Assembly: GCA_038277395.1 (NCBI GenBank)
Contig: CM076190.1
Location: 244,199,256-244,263,255 of the forward strand
Source of the DNA: Dryocosmus kuriphilus
Taxonomy: Eukaryota > Arthropoda > Insecta > Hymenoptera > Cynipidae
DNA: 64,000 nt
Reading direction: 5' to 3'
Shown here: positions 31,810 to 44,150 of the stretch, one piece after another
Numbering within the stretch: the first letter of the stretch is position 1
Layout of the letters: every line of letters starts with the position of its first letter
Program-made: the position numbers and the translations under genes
Notes under the pieces: model-generated
What the model saw: the letters and a program-made list of their open reading frames with translations, nothing else
The model's database searches: none
What the model was told of the DNA's origin: nothing

Positions 31810-33916
31810 ATCATTCAAACTTTCTCAGTAAATTTTTTCAATAACTTAGAATTGAAAACTAATCAAAATATTCACAAACATGTCAGTAAATTAATAAATT
31901 CATCAAAGTTAAAAATTGAAAACTTAAGATACCAACAACATCCAAAATTATTAACTGATACTAAGAATTGGGTTGTCAATATGACAAATGTAATTATACC
32001 TAATGAAGTAAAAGAGATCATTGGTCTAGGTGGAAATTTTGCATTACCTTACAATAAACAAAATTTTCCAATTACTAAACTTATTTGTAATATTGAATGC
32101 AATATGAAAAACATTGAACCAAATTTAAGAAATTCAATCAGAAATAAAGTCACTTACTGGACTCAAAACTGGATATATAGTAATAATTTAATAAAAAACT
32201 CCTCTTTATTACATAAAATCAAAAAAACTAAAGAATTTTTACATGCTAATAATGACATTATTGTAATTTCAGCTGATAAAAGTAATAAAAGTGTTATCAT
32301 GAACAAAATTGATTATACTAACAAAGCGCTTGATCTATTAAATGACAAATCAACTTATAAAATTTTAAACAAAGATCCGACAATTAAATTTCAATCAAAC
32401 TTACATGAGTTATTAACATCATTTAAAAACAACAAAATTATAAATGACAACACATATTATTATTTTAATTCTACAAACGCTATTATTCCAAAATTCTATG
32501 GTTTGCCTAAACTGCATAAGCCGAACCGTCCTCTTAGACCAATCACATATTTTCCTGGATCACCCTTCTATAATATATCGAAAACTTTATCAAAATCTCT
32601 ACAAAAAATTGTTGGAAAAACTAAATATCACATTGAAGACAGTTGGGACTTCAAAAATAAAATTGATAAAATCACAATTCCTAATAAATATACTGTTTTC
32701 CCCTTAGATATTGTTTCAATGTACACTAACATCTCATGGAGTCTTATAAGAAGTACCATACGTAAACGATGGATGGAAATTAAACCTCACACTTTTTTAG
32801 CTAGAGATAACTTTGACAAAATTTTAAATCTATGTCTAGAATCATCATATTGTCAATTCAATAATTAATTTTGTCAACAAATTTTTAGCCTACCAATGGC
32901 CTCACCATAATCAGCAGCCGTTGCTAATATTGTTATGGAGAATATTGAAAATAAAGTTCTAGAATCTATTAATTTTCCAATAATTTTTTATTTTCGCTAT
33001 ATTGATGATACCTTAATTTGTTTAACTAAAGATAAAGTTCAAGGAATTTTAATTAAATTCAACTTTGAAAATGATAAATTAAAATTTACTATGGATATGG
33101 CAACAAATGAAAAAATTAACTTTTTAGATTTATCACTTACAATAGAAAATAATAAAATCATCACAAACTAGTACCGTAAAACAATATGGTCTGGCAGATT
33201 TTTAAATTAAAACTCTTATCATCGAATTCAACATAAAGTTAGTGTTATCTATGGCCCCGTTGATAGAGTAACAAAATTATCTGATGATAGATACCATAAA
33301 GATAATCTAATTCTTATAAAAAATACTTTTTAAAAAAATGGTTATTCATTAGATTTTTTAAAAAGTAAAATCATCGAACGCTATAAATTTTTAAGCTCTC
33401 AAAATACAGCAAATCTAGATAAAACAATTGGGGTATCTGAAATTAGAAAAAAGATAATTACACAACCATATATTAATAATTTTTATGAATGTTTTTATAG
33501 AATTTTTAACAAACGTAATGTACAATTGATTTTCTCCATAGAAAATAATCTTTAAAAAAAAACTTGTTTTGAAAGCACAAAAGATGCAACTAAGAAAGAA
33601 AACAAATGTAATTGCGTTTACAAACTTAAATGTAAAAACTAGAGCTATACGTATTAGAAACAGAGCACATGAAAGATCTATTGAAAACAGCGAAACTAAT
33701 ACGGCTATTGCTAAACATGCATATGATTTTTCACATGTTTTCAATTTTAATTTAAAAGATGTCCAGATTTTAGAAACAGAATCTAACCTGGACAAAAGAT
33801 TAATTCTAGAGAGGATTCATACACAACATGATATAGATTCTATTAATTTTAGAACTGACATTCAAGGTCTTAGCAATATTTATAATAATTTAATTACACA
33901 CATTCATAATTCTTAA
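31810..33916 (+). pseudogene. Penelope reverse transcriptase with GIY-YIG endonuclease
   Basis: A single frame holds most of the RT, with several stops. Motifs in order: IIVISADKSNKSVIMNK, IPKFYGLPKLHKPNRPLRPI, YTVFPLDIVSMYTNI (first catalytic Asp), a stop at 32866, then LPMAS and a stop near 32908, NIVMENIENKVLESINF, FRYIDDTLICLT (catalytic YIDD), INFLDLSLTI and YRKTIWSGRF. The GIY-YIG part follows from about 33590: KCNCVYKLKCKN and then RAIRIRNRAHERSIENSETN, DVQILETESNLDKRLILERI. The segment between KLKC and RAIR containing the YIG motif is deleted (about 30 bases near 33640) relative to the inverted arm. The protein copies RNA at a nicked target; this copy is dead. Confidence 0.9.
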
Positions 33917-34369
33917 ATTTTCCAAATTTTTCAAATTTTTCTCATTTCTCGCGGGTTATAACTATATACGTATTATATAATGCTAACCTAAAATTTCAGT
34001 CATGACATTTTCATCAGACAAGCATCATGACTCCAACAAAATTTTCTTTATTTTTAACTTAAACACATTTTTCTTTAACAAAATGGACACTAACGTAAGT
34101 AATAATAATTTCCTTTAAATAATAATATAATAATACAAACTTTTTTGCATTCTGCAAAACATTAACTGGAATAATCTTTTATACAGGTTAGATTTCACAA
34201 ACCTATCCTCTACAAAATATACGAAATGCTCCATTAATACTGATTACTACTTTTTAAATGTTATAAGAATGTCATGAATAGGATTCAAATTTGAATCGAA
34301 ACATGCTGACAATGAATTTTTTAAAATAAACAACAAAAAACCCAACAAAGGCCGCAACAGTTTCAATTT

Positions 34370-37300
34370 TAACAACAAATTATCCTGTTGATTACGTAAG
34401 CTTATTTCATGTTTTCTATAGTTTTACGTCTTTGGGCTATTATTCATGGTGACGGGGTAGGCTGTGCCATAAGGCGTACTTTTTTTGACTTTATCAGTAG
34501 GTATTCGTTGAGCAACCAGATAGCAAGGAATTATCCCGTTGATTACGTAAGCTTATCTCACGTTTTCCTGGTTTTACGTTTTTGGTCAATTATCTATGGT
34601 GAGGGGGTGGATTATGCCATAAGGCGTAGCTTTTTTACTTTATCAGTAAGTAGTCGTTGAGCAACCAAATAACAACAAATTGTCTCGTTGATTACGCAAG
34701 CTTATCTCATGTTTTCTGGGAGTTTACATTATAAAATGTTTTCCATTGTGAGGGGGTGGAGTATGCCATAAGGCTTATTTTTTTACTTTATCAGTAGGTA
34801 TTCGTTGAGTAACCAAATAGCAAGAAATTATCCCGTTGGTTAAGTAAGCTTTTTTCTCGCGTTTTATGTTTTCGGGCTATTATCCATAGCGAGGGTGTTG
34901 ATTATGACACAAGGGGTAGTTTTTTACTTCATTAGTAGGTGTGAGTTAAGCAACAAAGCAGCAACAAGTTATCCCGTTGATTACTTAAACTATCCTCGCG
35001 TTTTTTCGAATAATACGTATTTGCGCTATTACCCATGGTGATGGGGTGAAGTATATCATAAGGGGTAGTTTTTTTACTTTTTCAGTAGGAATTCTTTCAG
35101 CGTCAAAATGGCAACAAGTTATACGGTTGAGTAGGTTAGTTTATCTCTTTTTTTGCAAAAGTCACGTATTTAGGCTGTTTGGCGATTTCAGAGGGGTAGG
35201 CTTTTATTCGCAAGAGTTGACTTTTAGTATTTCTGTTTGGTCTCATCTTATAGTAAAAAATTCGCTACAAACTTCTGCTATATCAAGTTTTCATTATCAT
35301 AATTGATTCTGCAGTATTAGCGATCGGCTGCGCTAGCTTAATATTAAGCTAGCGTGCATTGCGTCTCTCGGAAACGGCATTAGCAACAAAACCAAATGTA
35401 GCGCAACAAATTAGCAACAAAATAGCAACAAATTATCAGTTGATCAACTAAGTTTATCTCGCGCTTTTTCAGGATTTACGTTTTTGGTGAATTATTCATA
35501 GTGAGGGTGTGGAGTCTGTCATAAGGGGTAGTCTTTTTAATTTATTTGCAGGTATTCCTTGAGCATCAAAATAGCAACAAATTATACCGGTGATAAGGTT
35601 AGTTTATCTCTCTATTTGCAAAAGTTCCGTATTTAGGCCATTTGACGATTTTAGAATGGTAGAGTTTTATTCGCAAGTGTTGACTCTTAGTATTTCCGTT
35701 TGGTCTCATCTTATAGTAACAAATTAGCTACAAATTCCTGTGCTATCAGCCTTTCATGATATTAATTTCTTCTGCAGTATTAGCGATCGGCTACGCTAGC
35801 TTAATATTAAGCTAGCGTGCGTTGCATTTTCTCGGAAGCAGCATTAGCAACAAAATGAAATTTAGCGCAATAAATCAGGAGCAAAGTAGCAACAAATTAT
35901 CTCGTTGATCAGCTAAGCTTATCTGGTGTTCTTTCAGGATTTACGTTTTAGGGCTATTATCCACAGTGAGGGGGGTGGAGTATGTCATGTAGGGTAGCTT
36001 TTTAAATTAACAGTAGGTATTCGTTGAGCAACTAAATTGCAACAAGTTATCCCGTTGATTAGGTTAGTTTATCTCCTTATTTGCAAAATTCACGTATTTA
36101 GGCCTTTTGGTGATTTTATAAGGGTAGGTTTTTATTCTCAAAGGCATATTTTTAGTATTTCTATTTGATGCCACCTTATAACAACAAATTAGCAACAAAT
36201 TCCTGTGCTATCAGTGTTTCATTACATTAACTGCTTCTGCAGTATTAGCGAGTGGCTATGCTAGCTTAATATTAAGCTAGTGTGCACTGCGTTTTCTCGG
36301 AAACGGCATTAGCAACAAAATCAAATTTAGCGCAACAAAACCTAATTTAGCGCAACAAATTAGCATCAAAATAGCAACACATTATCTCGTTGATCAGCTA
36401 AGATTATCTCGCATTTTTTTAGGATACACGTTCTTACGCTATTATCCATGGTGAGGGAGTGGAGTATATCATAAGGGGTGGTTTTTCTACTTACTTAGTA
36501 GGTATTCTTTAAGCAACCAAATAGCACTAAATAATGCCGTTGATTACGTAAGCTTATCTCACGTTTTCTCGGGTTTTCCGTTTTTGGGCTATTATTCATG
36601 GTGAGAGGGTGGAGTATGTCATAAGGGGTAGTCTTTTGACTTTATTAGTAGGTACTCGTTGAGCAACAAAACAGCAACAATTTATCCGTTGATTACTTAA
36701 ACAATCCTCGCGTTTTTTCGAATATTACGTTTTTAGCTATTAACTCATAAGGGGTATGTTTTTTACTTTTTCAATAGGTATTCGTTTAAGCGTCAAAATA
36801 TCAACAAATTATACCGTTGATTAGGTTAGTTAAACTCTTTATTTGCAAAATCCACGTATTTAGGCTATTTGGCGATTTTTGAGAGGTAGGTTTTTATTCG
36901 TAAGGGTTGGTTTTTAGTATTTCCGTTTGGCCTTATCGTATAGCAACAAATTAGCAACAAATTCTGATGCTATCAGTTTTTCATTATATTAATTGCTTCT
37001 GCAGTATTAGCGATCGACTACGCTAGCTTAATATTAAGCTAGCGTGCATTGCATTTTCTCGGAAACGGCATTAGCAACAAAATCAAATTTAGGGCAACAA
37101 ATTAGGAACGAAATAGCAACAAATTATCTCGTTGGTTAGATAAGCTTATGTCGCGTTTCTTCATGTTTTATGTTTTTGGGCTATTATCCATGGTGAGGGG
37201 TTGACATATGTCATAAGTCGTGGCTTTATTACTTTATTAGTAGGTATTCGTTTAGCAACAAAATAGCAACAAATTTCCCTTTGATCAGTTAAGCTTATCA

Positions 37301-40300
37301 TATGTTTTCTCGGGTTTTACGTTTTTGGGCTATTATCCATGGTTTGGGGGTGGAGTATGACACAAGGGGTAGTCTTTGTACTTTATTAGTAGGTATTCGT
37401 GAGCAACAAAACAGCAACAAATTATCCCGTTGATTAGGTTAGTTTATCTCTTTACTTGCAAAATTCACGTATTTAGGCCATTTGTTGAATTTATAAGGGT
37501 AGGTTTTTATTCTTAAGGGCTGATTTTTAGTATTTCTATTTGATGCCACCTTATAACAACAAATTAGCAACAAATTTCTGTGCTATCAATCTTTCATTAC
37601 ATTAACTGCTTCTGCAGTATTAGCGAGTGGTTACGCTAGCTTAATATTAAGCTAGCGTGCACTGCGTTTCCTCGGAAACGGCATTAGCAACGAATAGCAA
37701 CAAAATAGCAACACATTATCTCGTTGATCAGCTAAGATTATCTCGCGTTTTTTCTTGATACACGTTCTTGGGCTATTATCCATTTTGAGGGAGTGGAATA
37801 TATCATAAAGGGTAGTTTTTCTACTTTCTTAGTAGGTATTCGTTGAGCAATAAGGAAGCAACAAATTATCCCGTTGATTAGGTTAGTTTATCACTTTAAT
37901 TGCAAAAGTTACGTATTTAGGCCATTTAGTGATTTAATAAGGGTAGGTTTTTATTCTTACGGGTTGCTTTTTAGTATTTCTATTCGATGCCACCTTCAAG
38001 CGACAAATGAGCAACAGATTCCTGTGCTATCAGTCTTTCATTATATTAATTGTTTCTGCAGTATTAGTGAGACGCTACGCTAGCTTAATATTAAACTACC
38101 GTGCATTGCGTTTTCTCGGCAACGGCATTAGCAACAAAATCAAATTTAGCGCAACAAATTAGAAACAAAATAGCAACAAATTATCCCGTTGATTAGGTAA
38201 GCTTATGTCGCGTTCCTTCAGGTTTAATGTTTTTGGGCTATTATCCATGGTGAGGGGTTGATATATGTCATAAGTCGTGGCTTTTTTACTTTATTAGTAG
38301 GTATTCGTTCAGCAACAAAATAGCAACAAATTTCCCTTTTATCAGTTAAGCTTATCTTATGTTTTCTCGGATTTTACGTTTTTGGGCTATTATCCATGGT
38401 GTGGGGGTGGAGTATGTCACAAGGTGTAGTTCTTGTACCTTATTAGTAGGTATTCGTTGAACAACAAAACAGCAACAAATTATCCCGTTCATTAGGATGG
38501 TTTATCTCTTTACTTACAAAAGTTACGTATTTATGGCATTTGGTGATTTTATAAGGGCAGGTTTTTATTCTTAAGGGCTGATTTTTAGTATTTTTATTTG
38601 ATGCCACCTTATAGCAACAAATTAGCAACAAATTCCTGTGCTATAAGTCTTTCATTATATTAATTGTTTCTGCAGTATTAGCGAGTGGCTGCACTAGCTT
38701 AATATTAAACTAGCGTGCATTGCGTTTTCTCGGAAACGGCATTAGCAACAAAATCCAATTTAGGGCAACAAATTAGGAACAAAATAACAACAAATTATCT
38801 CGTTGATTAGGTAAGCTTATGTCGCTTTTCTTCAGATTTTATGTTTTTGGGCTATCCATGGTGAGGGGTTGATATGTGTTATAAGTGGCTGCTTCTTTAC
38901 CTTATTATTAGGTATTCGTTCAGCAACAAAATAGCAACAAATTTCCCTTTGATCAGTTAAGCTTATCTTACGTTATTTCGGATTTTACGTTTTTGGGCTA
39001 TTATCCATGGTGTGGGGGTGGAGTATGTCACAGGAGGTGGTTTTTGTACTTTGTTAGTAGGTATTCGTTGAGCAACAGGGAAGGAACAAATTATCCCGTT
39101 GATTAGGTTGGCTTATCTCTTTATTTACAAAAGTTACGTATTTAGGCCATTTGGTGATTTTATAATGGTAGGTTTTTATTCTTAAGGGCTGATTTTTAGT
39201 ATTTTTATTTGATGCCACCTTATAGCAACAAATTAGCAACAAATTCTGATGCTATCAGTCTTTCATTATATTAATTGCTTCTGCAGTATTAGCGAGTGGC
39301 TGCGCTAGCTTAATATTAAGCTAGCGTGCATTGCGTTTTCTCGGAAACGGCATTAGCGACAAAATCAAATTTAGGGCAACAAATTAGGAACGAAATAGCA
39401 ACAAATTATCTCGTTGATTAGGTAAGCTTATGTCGCGTTTCTTCATGTTTTATGTTTTTGTGCTATTATCCATGGTGAGGGGTTGACATATGTCATAAGT
39501 CGTGGCTTTATCACTTTGTTAGTAGGTATTCGTTTAGCAACAAAGTAGCAACAAATTTCCCTTTTATCAGTTAAGCTTATCTTACGTTTTCTCGGATTTT
39601 ACGTTTTTGGGCTATTATCCATGGTGTGGGGGTGGAGTATGTCAGAGGGTGTAGTTCTTGTACTTTATTAGTAGGTATTCGTTGAACAACAAAACAGCAA
39701 CAAATTATCCCGTTAATTAGGTTGGTTTATCTCTTTATTTACAAAAGTTACGTATTTAGGGCATTTGGTGATTTTATAAGGGCAGGTTTTTATTCTTAAG
39801 GGCTGATTTTTAGTATTTTTATTTGATGCCACCTTATAGCAACATATTAGCAAGAGATTCCTGTATTCCTGCACTATTAGCGAGTGGCTACCCTACCTTA
39901 ATATTAAATTACCATGCATTGCGTTTTCTCAGAAACGGCACTAGCAACAAAATCAAATTTAGTGCAACAAATTAGAAACTTAATAGGAACAAATTATCTC
40001 GTTGATTAGGTAAGCTTATGTCGCGTTTTTTCAGAGTTTATGTTTTTGGGCCATTATTCATGGTGAGGGGTTGGTATATGTCATAAGTGGTGGCTTTTTT
40101 CATTTATTAGTAGGTATTCGTTCATCAACAAAATAGCAACAAATTTCCCTTTGATCAGTTAAGCTTACCTTACGTTTTCTCGGGTTTTACGTTTTTGGGC
40201 TATTATCCATGGTGTGGGGGTGGAGTATGTCACAACATGTAGTTTTTGTACTTTATTAGTAGGTATTCGTTGAGCAACAAAACAGCAACAAATTATCCCG

Positions 40301-41075
40301 TTGATTAGGTTGGTTTATCTCTTTATGTACAAAAGTTACGTATTTAGGCCATTTGGTGATTTCATAAGGGTAGGTTTTTATTCTTAAGGGCTGATCTTTA
40401 GTATTTTTATTTGATGCCACCTTATAGCAACAAATTAGTAACAAATTCCTGTGCTATCAGTCTTTCAATATATCAATTGCTTCTGCATTATTAGCGAGTG
40501 GCTGCGCTAGCTTAATATTAACCTAGCGTGCATTGCGTTTTCTCGTAAACGGAATTAGCAACAAAACCAAATTTAGCGCAACAAATTAGGAACAAAATAG
40601 CAACAAATTTCCCTTTGATCAGGTCAGCTTATCTCACGTTTTCTCGGGTTTTACGTTTTTGGGCTATTATCGATGGTGCGGGGTTAGAGTGTGTCATAAG
40701 GGGTAGTTTTTGTACTTTATTAGTAAGTATTCATTGAGCAACAAGGAAGCAACAAATTATCCCGTTGATTGGGTTAGTTTTTCACTTTATTTGCAAAAGT
40801 TACGTATTTAGGCCATTTGGCTATTTTTAAGGATAGGTTTTTATTCTTAAGGGTTGATTTTTAGTATTTCTATTTGATGCCACCTTATAGCGACAAATTA
40901 GCAGCAGACTCTTGTGCTATCAGTCTTTCATTATACTAATTGCTTCTGTAGTATTAGCGAGTGGCTACGCTAGCTTAATGTTAAGCTAGCGTGAATTGCG
41001 GTTTCTCGGATACGGCACTAGCAACAAAATCAAATTTAGCGGAACAAATTAGCAACAAATTAGCAACAAATTATG
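34370..41075 (+). repeat. Complex satellite of ~150-bp and ~310-bp modules with a 24-bp palindrome
   Basis: Module A (~150 bp): GTAAGCTTATCTCxCG, GGGCTATTATCCATGG, TAGTAGGTATTCG, ending AGCAACAAATTATCCCGTTGATTA; four in tandem at 34396-34990 (period 148-151). Module B (~310 bp): TATCTCTTTATTTGCAAAAG, TACGTATTTAGGCCATTTGG, GATTTTTAGTATTTCTATTT, CTTCTGCAGTATTAGCGA, then a palindrome centred on CTAGCTTAATATTAAGCTAG (24 bp with its outer CG), then TTTTCTCGGAAACGGCATTA and AGCAACAAATTA repeats. Palindromes at 35331, 35794, 36259, 37021, 37634, 38078, 38693, 39303, about 39890, 40505 and 40968. Spacings cluster at about 463, 612 and 762, matching B plus one, two or three A modules. The array ends against the Env fragment. 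No coding potential. Confidence 0.9.
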
Positions 41076-41760
41076 GGACATGCGATTAGTCGTTTAGATA
41101 TTACATATACAAGGGCGGTAAGTAGACCAACTTTATATAACATCATGAAAGTGACTAATCCTATACAGCCATATTCTATATACTTTTACTATTCTGAAGC
41201 AGTTTCGTTCCAATTTTCAGTTCTTTTGTGTCGTTGAATATCGTCTAGTGTGTTTAGTGCATTGTCTAAACTTAATTGCGGTTTAATAATAGTATTTTGA
41301 TCAATTATATTTGATAATGTAATTAGCCTTCCCTTTTGTAGACTTCAGTCTGGTAAATCGATTGCATAAGTTATATTTGATACATATTATTTTGTAATGT
41401 ACTATTCTTCATTATTAATTTTAAGAGATATGCGGGCTGTCATTAATTTAAAATTATTTCCCGTAATTATGTAAGAGCCTGTTTGTAGGGTTTGTGGATC
41501 TGATTGTTTGTTTGTAAATAATATATCAACTTGTTCTACATTAATAAATATCATTAAAGATCCTTGAGTGACTTTAATATGGGTCTCTTGTTGTAGAATA
41601 AATGGTGTTATTTTACATTTCCCTTTCGAGTTTGCATTTAATGCTACTGAGTCGCAAGTATTTTGTTGATAAGTTATGAAGTTAGATTCATTTCTTTTAC
41701 ATATTCTGGTAGCATCTATTAATTTACATTTGCCAATTTCTTCTAACCTAGTAGGTACAT
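41075..41760 (-). pseudogene. Env-like (baculovirus F / errantivirus type) C-terminal fragment
   Basis: Minus-strand reading includes GKCKLIDATRICKRNESNF, a Cys-bearing stretch, and SYIITGNNFKLMTARISLKI. After a stop at 41402, a helical part (IIKPQLSLDNALNTL) follows, then a hydrophobic segment (GCIGLVTFMMLYKVGLLTAL) fit for a membrane anchor, then a short basic tail. This is the layout of insect retroelement envelope proteins related to baculovirus F. It is an old, broken copy with stops both sides of the anchor and no attached pol gene. The satellite joins directly at its 3' end. Confidence 0.55.
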
Positions 41761-41899
41761 AGGTATAACGTCCAGTTCCCAGGTACGAATTGTCCGTCGG
41801 TCCACGGTCGGGCCAACCGTCAGACGGTATGCCCAACTTCGTGCGCCACTTGTCGGGCCACCCAGTTAAATAATAACGTTCAACCGCCTTTAGCTTTCT

Positions 41900-43030
41900 C
41901 AACGTCGGTCCGATATTTGGTCCCAAAGATGGACCATCTATCTATGTAAATAAAGCAGTCCCAACCTTGCATCAATGCCAACCTACATTTTCAAAGGTTG
42001 ATCAACATTGGCAAGAAGCGTCGGGTCAACGTCGGTCCGATATTTGGTCCCAAAGATGGACCATCTATGTAAATAAAGCTTACTCGCGTCCCAACCTTGG
42101 ACATCAATGCCAACCTACATTTTCAAAGGTTGATCAACATTGGCAAGAAGCGTCGGGTCATTCTTGGCAAGCAAAGGTTGAACCGCCGTTGGGGGAGCAG
42201 TTTTTACTGCTCATCCATTGCAATGATAACGCAAATCCATCTATTTTCCATGGCTGGCCCGGCAATGGTTAAGAAGGCTCATCGAACCACGGAACCGAAA
42301 TAGGCATACCACTAGTTTCCAAACTTGGGGACAGTAAATATTGGTCCAACTTAATGAATCAATGTTCGATATCTCCTTGGAAAAGCCGTCTGCCAATCGC
42401 CTGCTTATAGACCCGAAGACTGATTTCACTTGTGGCTCACTTTTACCGCCAGCCACACCTGGCGGAAACGGATACGGACCGAATAATATTAAGAGCAGGT
42501 TTCGAAAAAAAGTTCGCGGAATGGTTATAAGTTCTGACTTTGTAGTAGAATTTTTCAGAATTGAAAAAAATACCAGCCCGTACTATTGTGATAATTTTAA
42601 ATCAATTCACCAGAGTATACCTGACTGTAGGCCCAACCTTGGGACAGAGTTGAGCCGACCGTACTTTCACGGTCTTTTTGAAACAATAAACCAGAGTATA
42701 TCCGACGTTTTTGGCCCATACTCGCGCCGAGGCTTGACCGATCCTCGAGTGCGTCAAGGTGACTTGTAACTAGCCGATTGCTGTACCTAGATTTGTACCG
42801 ACCGCATTCTTACGGTCGTACCAACTAATCTGCCACAGTTTATCCGATTGTCGGCCCAAAGTTGGGCCAGAATTAGAACGACAGTCGACTTTTTTCCCGC
42901 CGCCGACGTCGGTTGCCAACGTCGGTGGACCATGGCAGATTGGAAACACCTTAGTCGGCCCATCTCTGGATACCGTAGATCGGTTGCCAGAGTAGGGTCG
43001 GCTTTGGGCCCATGGTCAAGCTCTGGCAGC
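41900..43030. repeat. Tandem and diverged repeats with paired GGCCCAA/TTGGGCC motifs
   Basis: Two clear direct units of 127-132 bp, 41900-42026 and 42027-42158, each with CAACGTCGGTCCGATATTTG, CCAAAGATGGACCATCTAT and AAAGGTTGATCAACATTGGC. From 42600 to 43030 more diverged pieces recur: CCAGAGTATA(T/C)C(C/T)GAC, CCGACCGxxxTxxxACGGTC and GTCGGCCCAAAGTTGGGCC. The many short palindromes point to a non-autonomous transposon with internal tandem repeats. It sits between two Env-like fragments. Open frames here are not supported as genes. Confidence 0.65.
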
Positions 43031-43149
43031 CGACCGAATTTCGCACCTGGGTTTAATTCTTCTGTAAAATATTCTTCTGTTTGAAAAAAGTCATCAAAAA
43101 AAAATTTTCCTGCTGATTTAAGACAAGATTGGAAAAAGCACGAAACAGT

Positions 43150-43518
43150 AAATGTACATTATATAATTAAATAAGAATGTCTGTTTTTTTAAGTCATGTT
43201 TTTAAATTCGGTGGAGTCAATTATACTCTTATAATTAGTATCTATTCCTTCGAAATTATATCTTGTTTTATGTTCTTTTTCAAAGCTTCTTGTTGTGTTT
43301 TTGAGTATTTTTGTTGTCAGAATTGTAGAATCTATCATAACATGCTTATCAGGATTTATTGCTGCTACAGCAGTGTTCAAATCTTCTATCGTTTCTGTAA
43401 CCAGGATGTTCATTATTGTCATTTTGTCTTGGAGAATAAGATTTCTCCAATTTGTATCAGTAAGGTTTTCCAATGCCTTCCCAAGTCGAAATTTGGACCT
43501 TACTTCGAATGTTTTCAA
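43150..43518 (-). pseudogene. Env-like N-terminal-side fragment
   Basis: Minus-strand open stretch of 109 codons with LGKALENLTDTNWRNLIL, DLNTAVAAINPDKHVMIDST and TILTTKILKNTTRSFEKEH. Composition and arrangement (helical, then an I.H..IL...I....L-like phrase) resemble the ectodomain of insect retroelement Env proteins. Together with 41075-41760 on the same strand it could be one env gene split by the 41900-43030 repeats. Homology is from pattern memory only. No protease-cleavage or fusion segment was assigned. Confidence 0.4.
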
Positions 43519-43599
43519 CCCACCTTGGTTAGAAGCTAGAGCAGTAAAGGAGGCTCTAATGCAGCAGCGACTTTAATGCAAAATAGACCATACTTTGAC

Positions 43600-44037
43600 A
43601 CTAAAAACGGCTGAAAATTCCACTTTCTCGACGAAGAGCATCAAAAAAGGGTTTGTATTTAAACCTACTTTCATGCTTTAAACTCTACCTATAAGTAGAA
43701 TAACCATGGACATAAATGGAATCAAATGTGAAATCTCGCAATATCTTATTGCTTATTCCCGCAGTATTATAATAATAATAATAATCATAATGATTGGGAT
43801 ATCCCGCAATATCCATTGCTGTGCGGTCTCTAAAAATAAAAACAATATTAATCAGATCAGATTAATGTTTGGTCGAAAAATTTCTACTTTCTTACAGATT
43901 TTTTAACGAAAAAAAAAAACATTTTTCGATTATTATTGCATAATCATTTTTTGTTTATATAGTTAGACGTTACTGTCTACAAAAAACCACTTAGACGTGT
44001 ATTCGCATTTTTAGCACTATTTAAAGTCGGAAAAACG
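43600..44037. other. No gene recognised
   Basis: AT-rich; contains a short ATA/ATAATAATAATAAT microsatellite near 43770 and a poly(A) at 43909. No supported gene. Confidence 0.35.
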
Positions 44038-44150
44038 CTGCGGCGGGGTTCGAAACTACCTACGGCCTACCTAACCTCCTAGAATCTAACCGAACGCATC
44101 ACGTAATTCCCTAACAACTAAGCCTCTCCGCTAACGAACCGCTTCAGTGT
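44038..44150 (-). ncRNA. tRNA-like block, possible SINE head
   Basis: On the minus strand GCGGAGAGGCTTAGTTG resembles a pol III A box and GTAGTTTCGAACCCCGCC a B box, about 55 bases apart. Locally GC-rich within an AT-rich region. A clean cloverleaf is not seen, so it may be a decayed tRNA or SINE. Confidence 0.3.

Larger units (their letters stand above)
30740..34369 (+). mobile_element. Penelope-like element inserted in the satellite
   Basis: Flanked by the 14-bp direct repeat TAACAACAAATTAT (30726-30739 and 34370-34383). The plus-strand RT plus endonuclease coding region ends at 33916. An inverted copy of the 3' part (about 33400-34365) forms the first kilobase (about 30768-31800), so the element starts with its own 3' end backwards, as many Penelope elements do. 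About 30 bases unlike the arm lie between the left target repeat and the inverted arm, as in the other Penelope copy of this window. Confidence 0.9.

Noticed and set aside
32444..32707. Plus-strand ORF inside the Penelope RT
   Set aside because: Out-of-frame shadow of the RT, which has unmistakable motifs in the other frame.
38443..40444. Three near-identical 62-codon minus-strand ORFs (start MLLICCYKVASNKNTK)
   Set aside because: They are repeated because the satellite repeats; codons are not conserved better than flanks and there is no domain.
34370..41075. Possible CRISPR-like array
   Set aside because: Direct repeats with spacers were considered, but the whole unit repeats, including the supposed spacers, and the sequence is eukaryotic satellite.
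41967..42769. Several 68-142-codon ORFs in the tandem repeat region
   Set aside because: They run across tandem repeat units and short palindromes, with no protein pattern.
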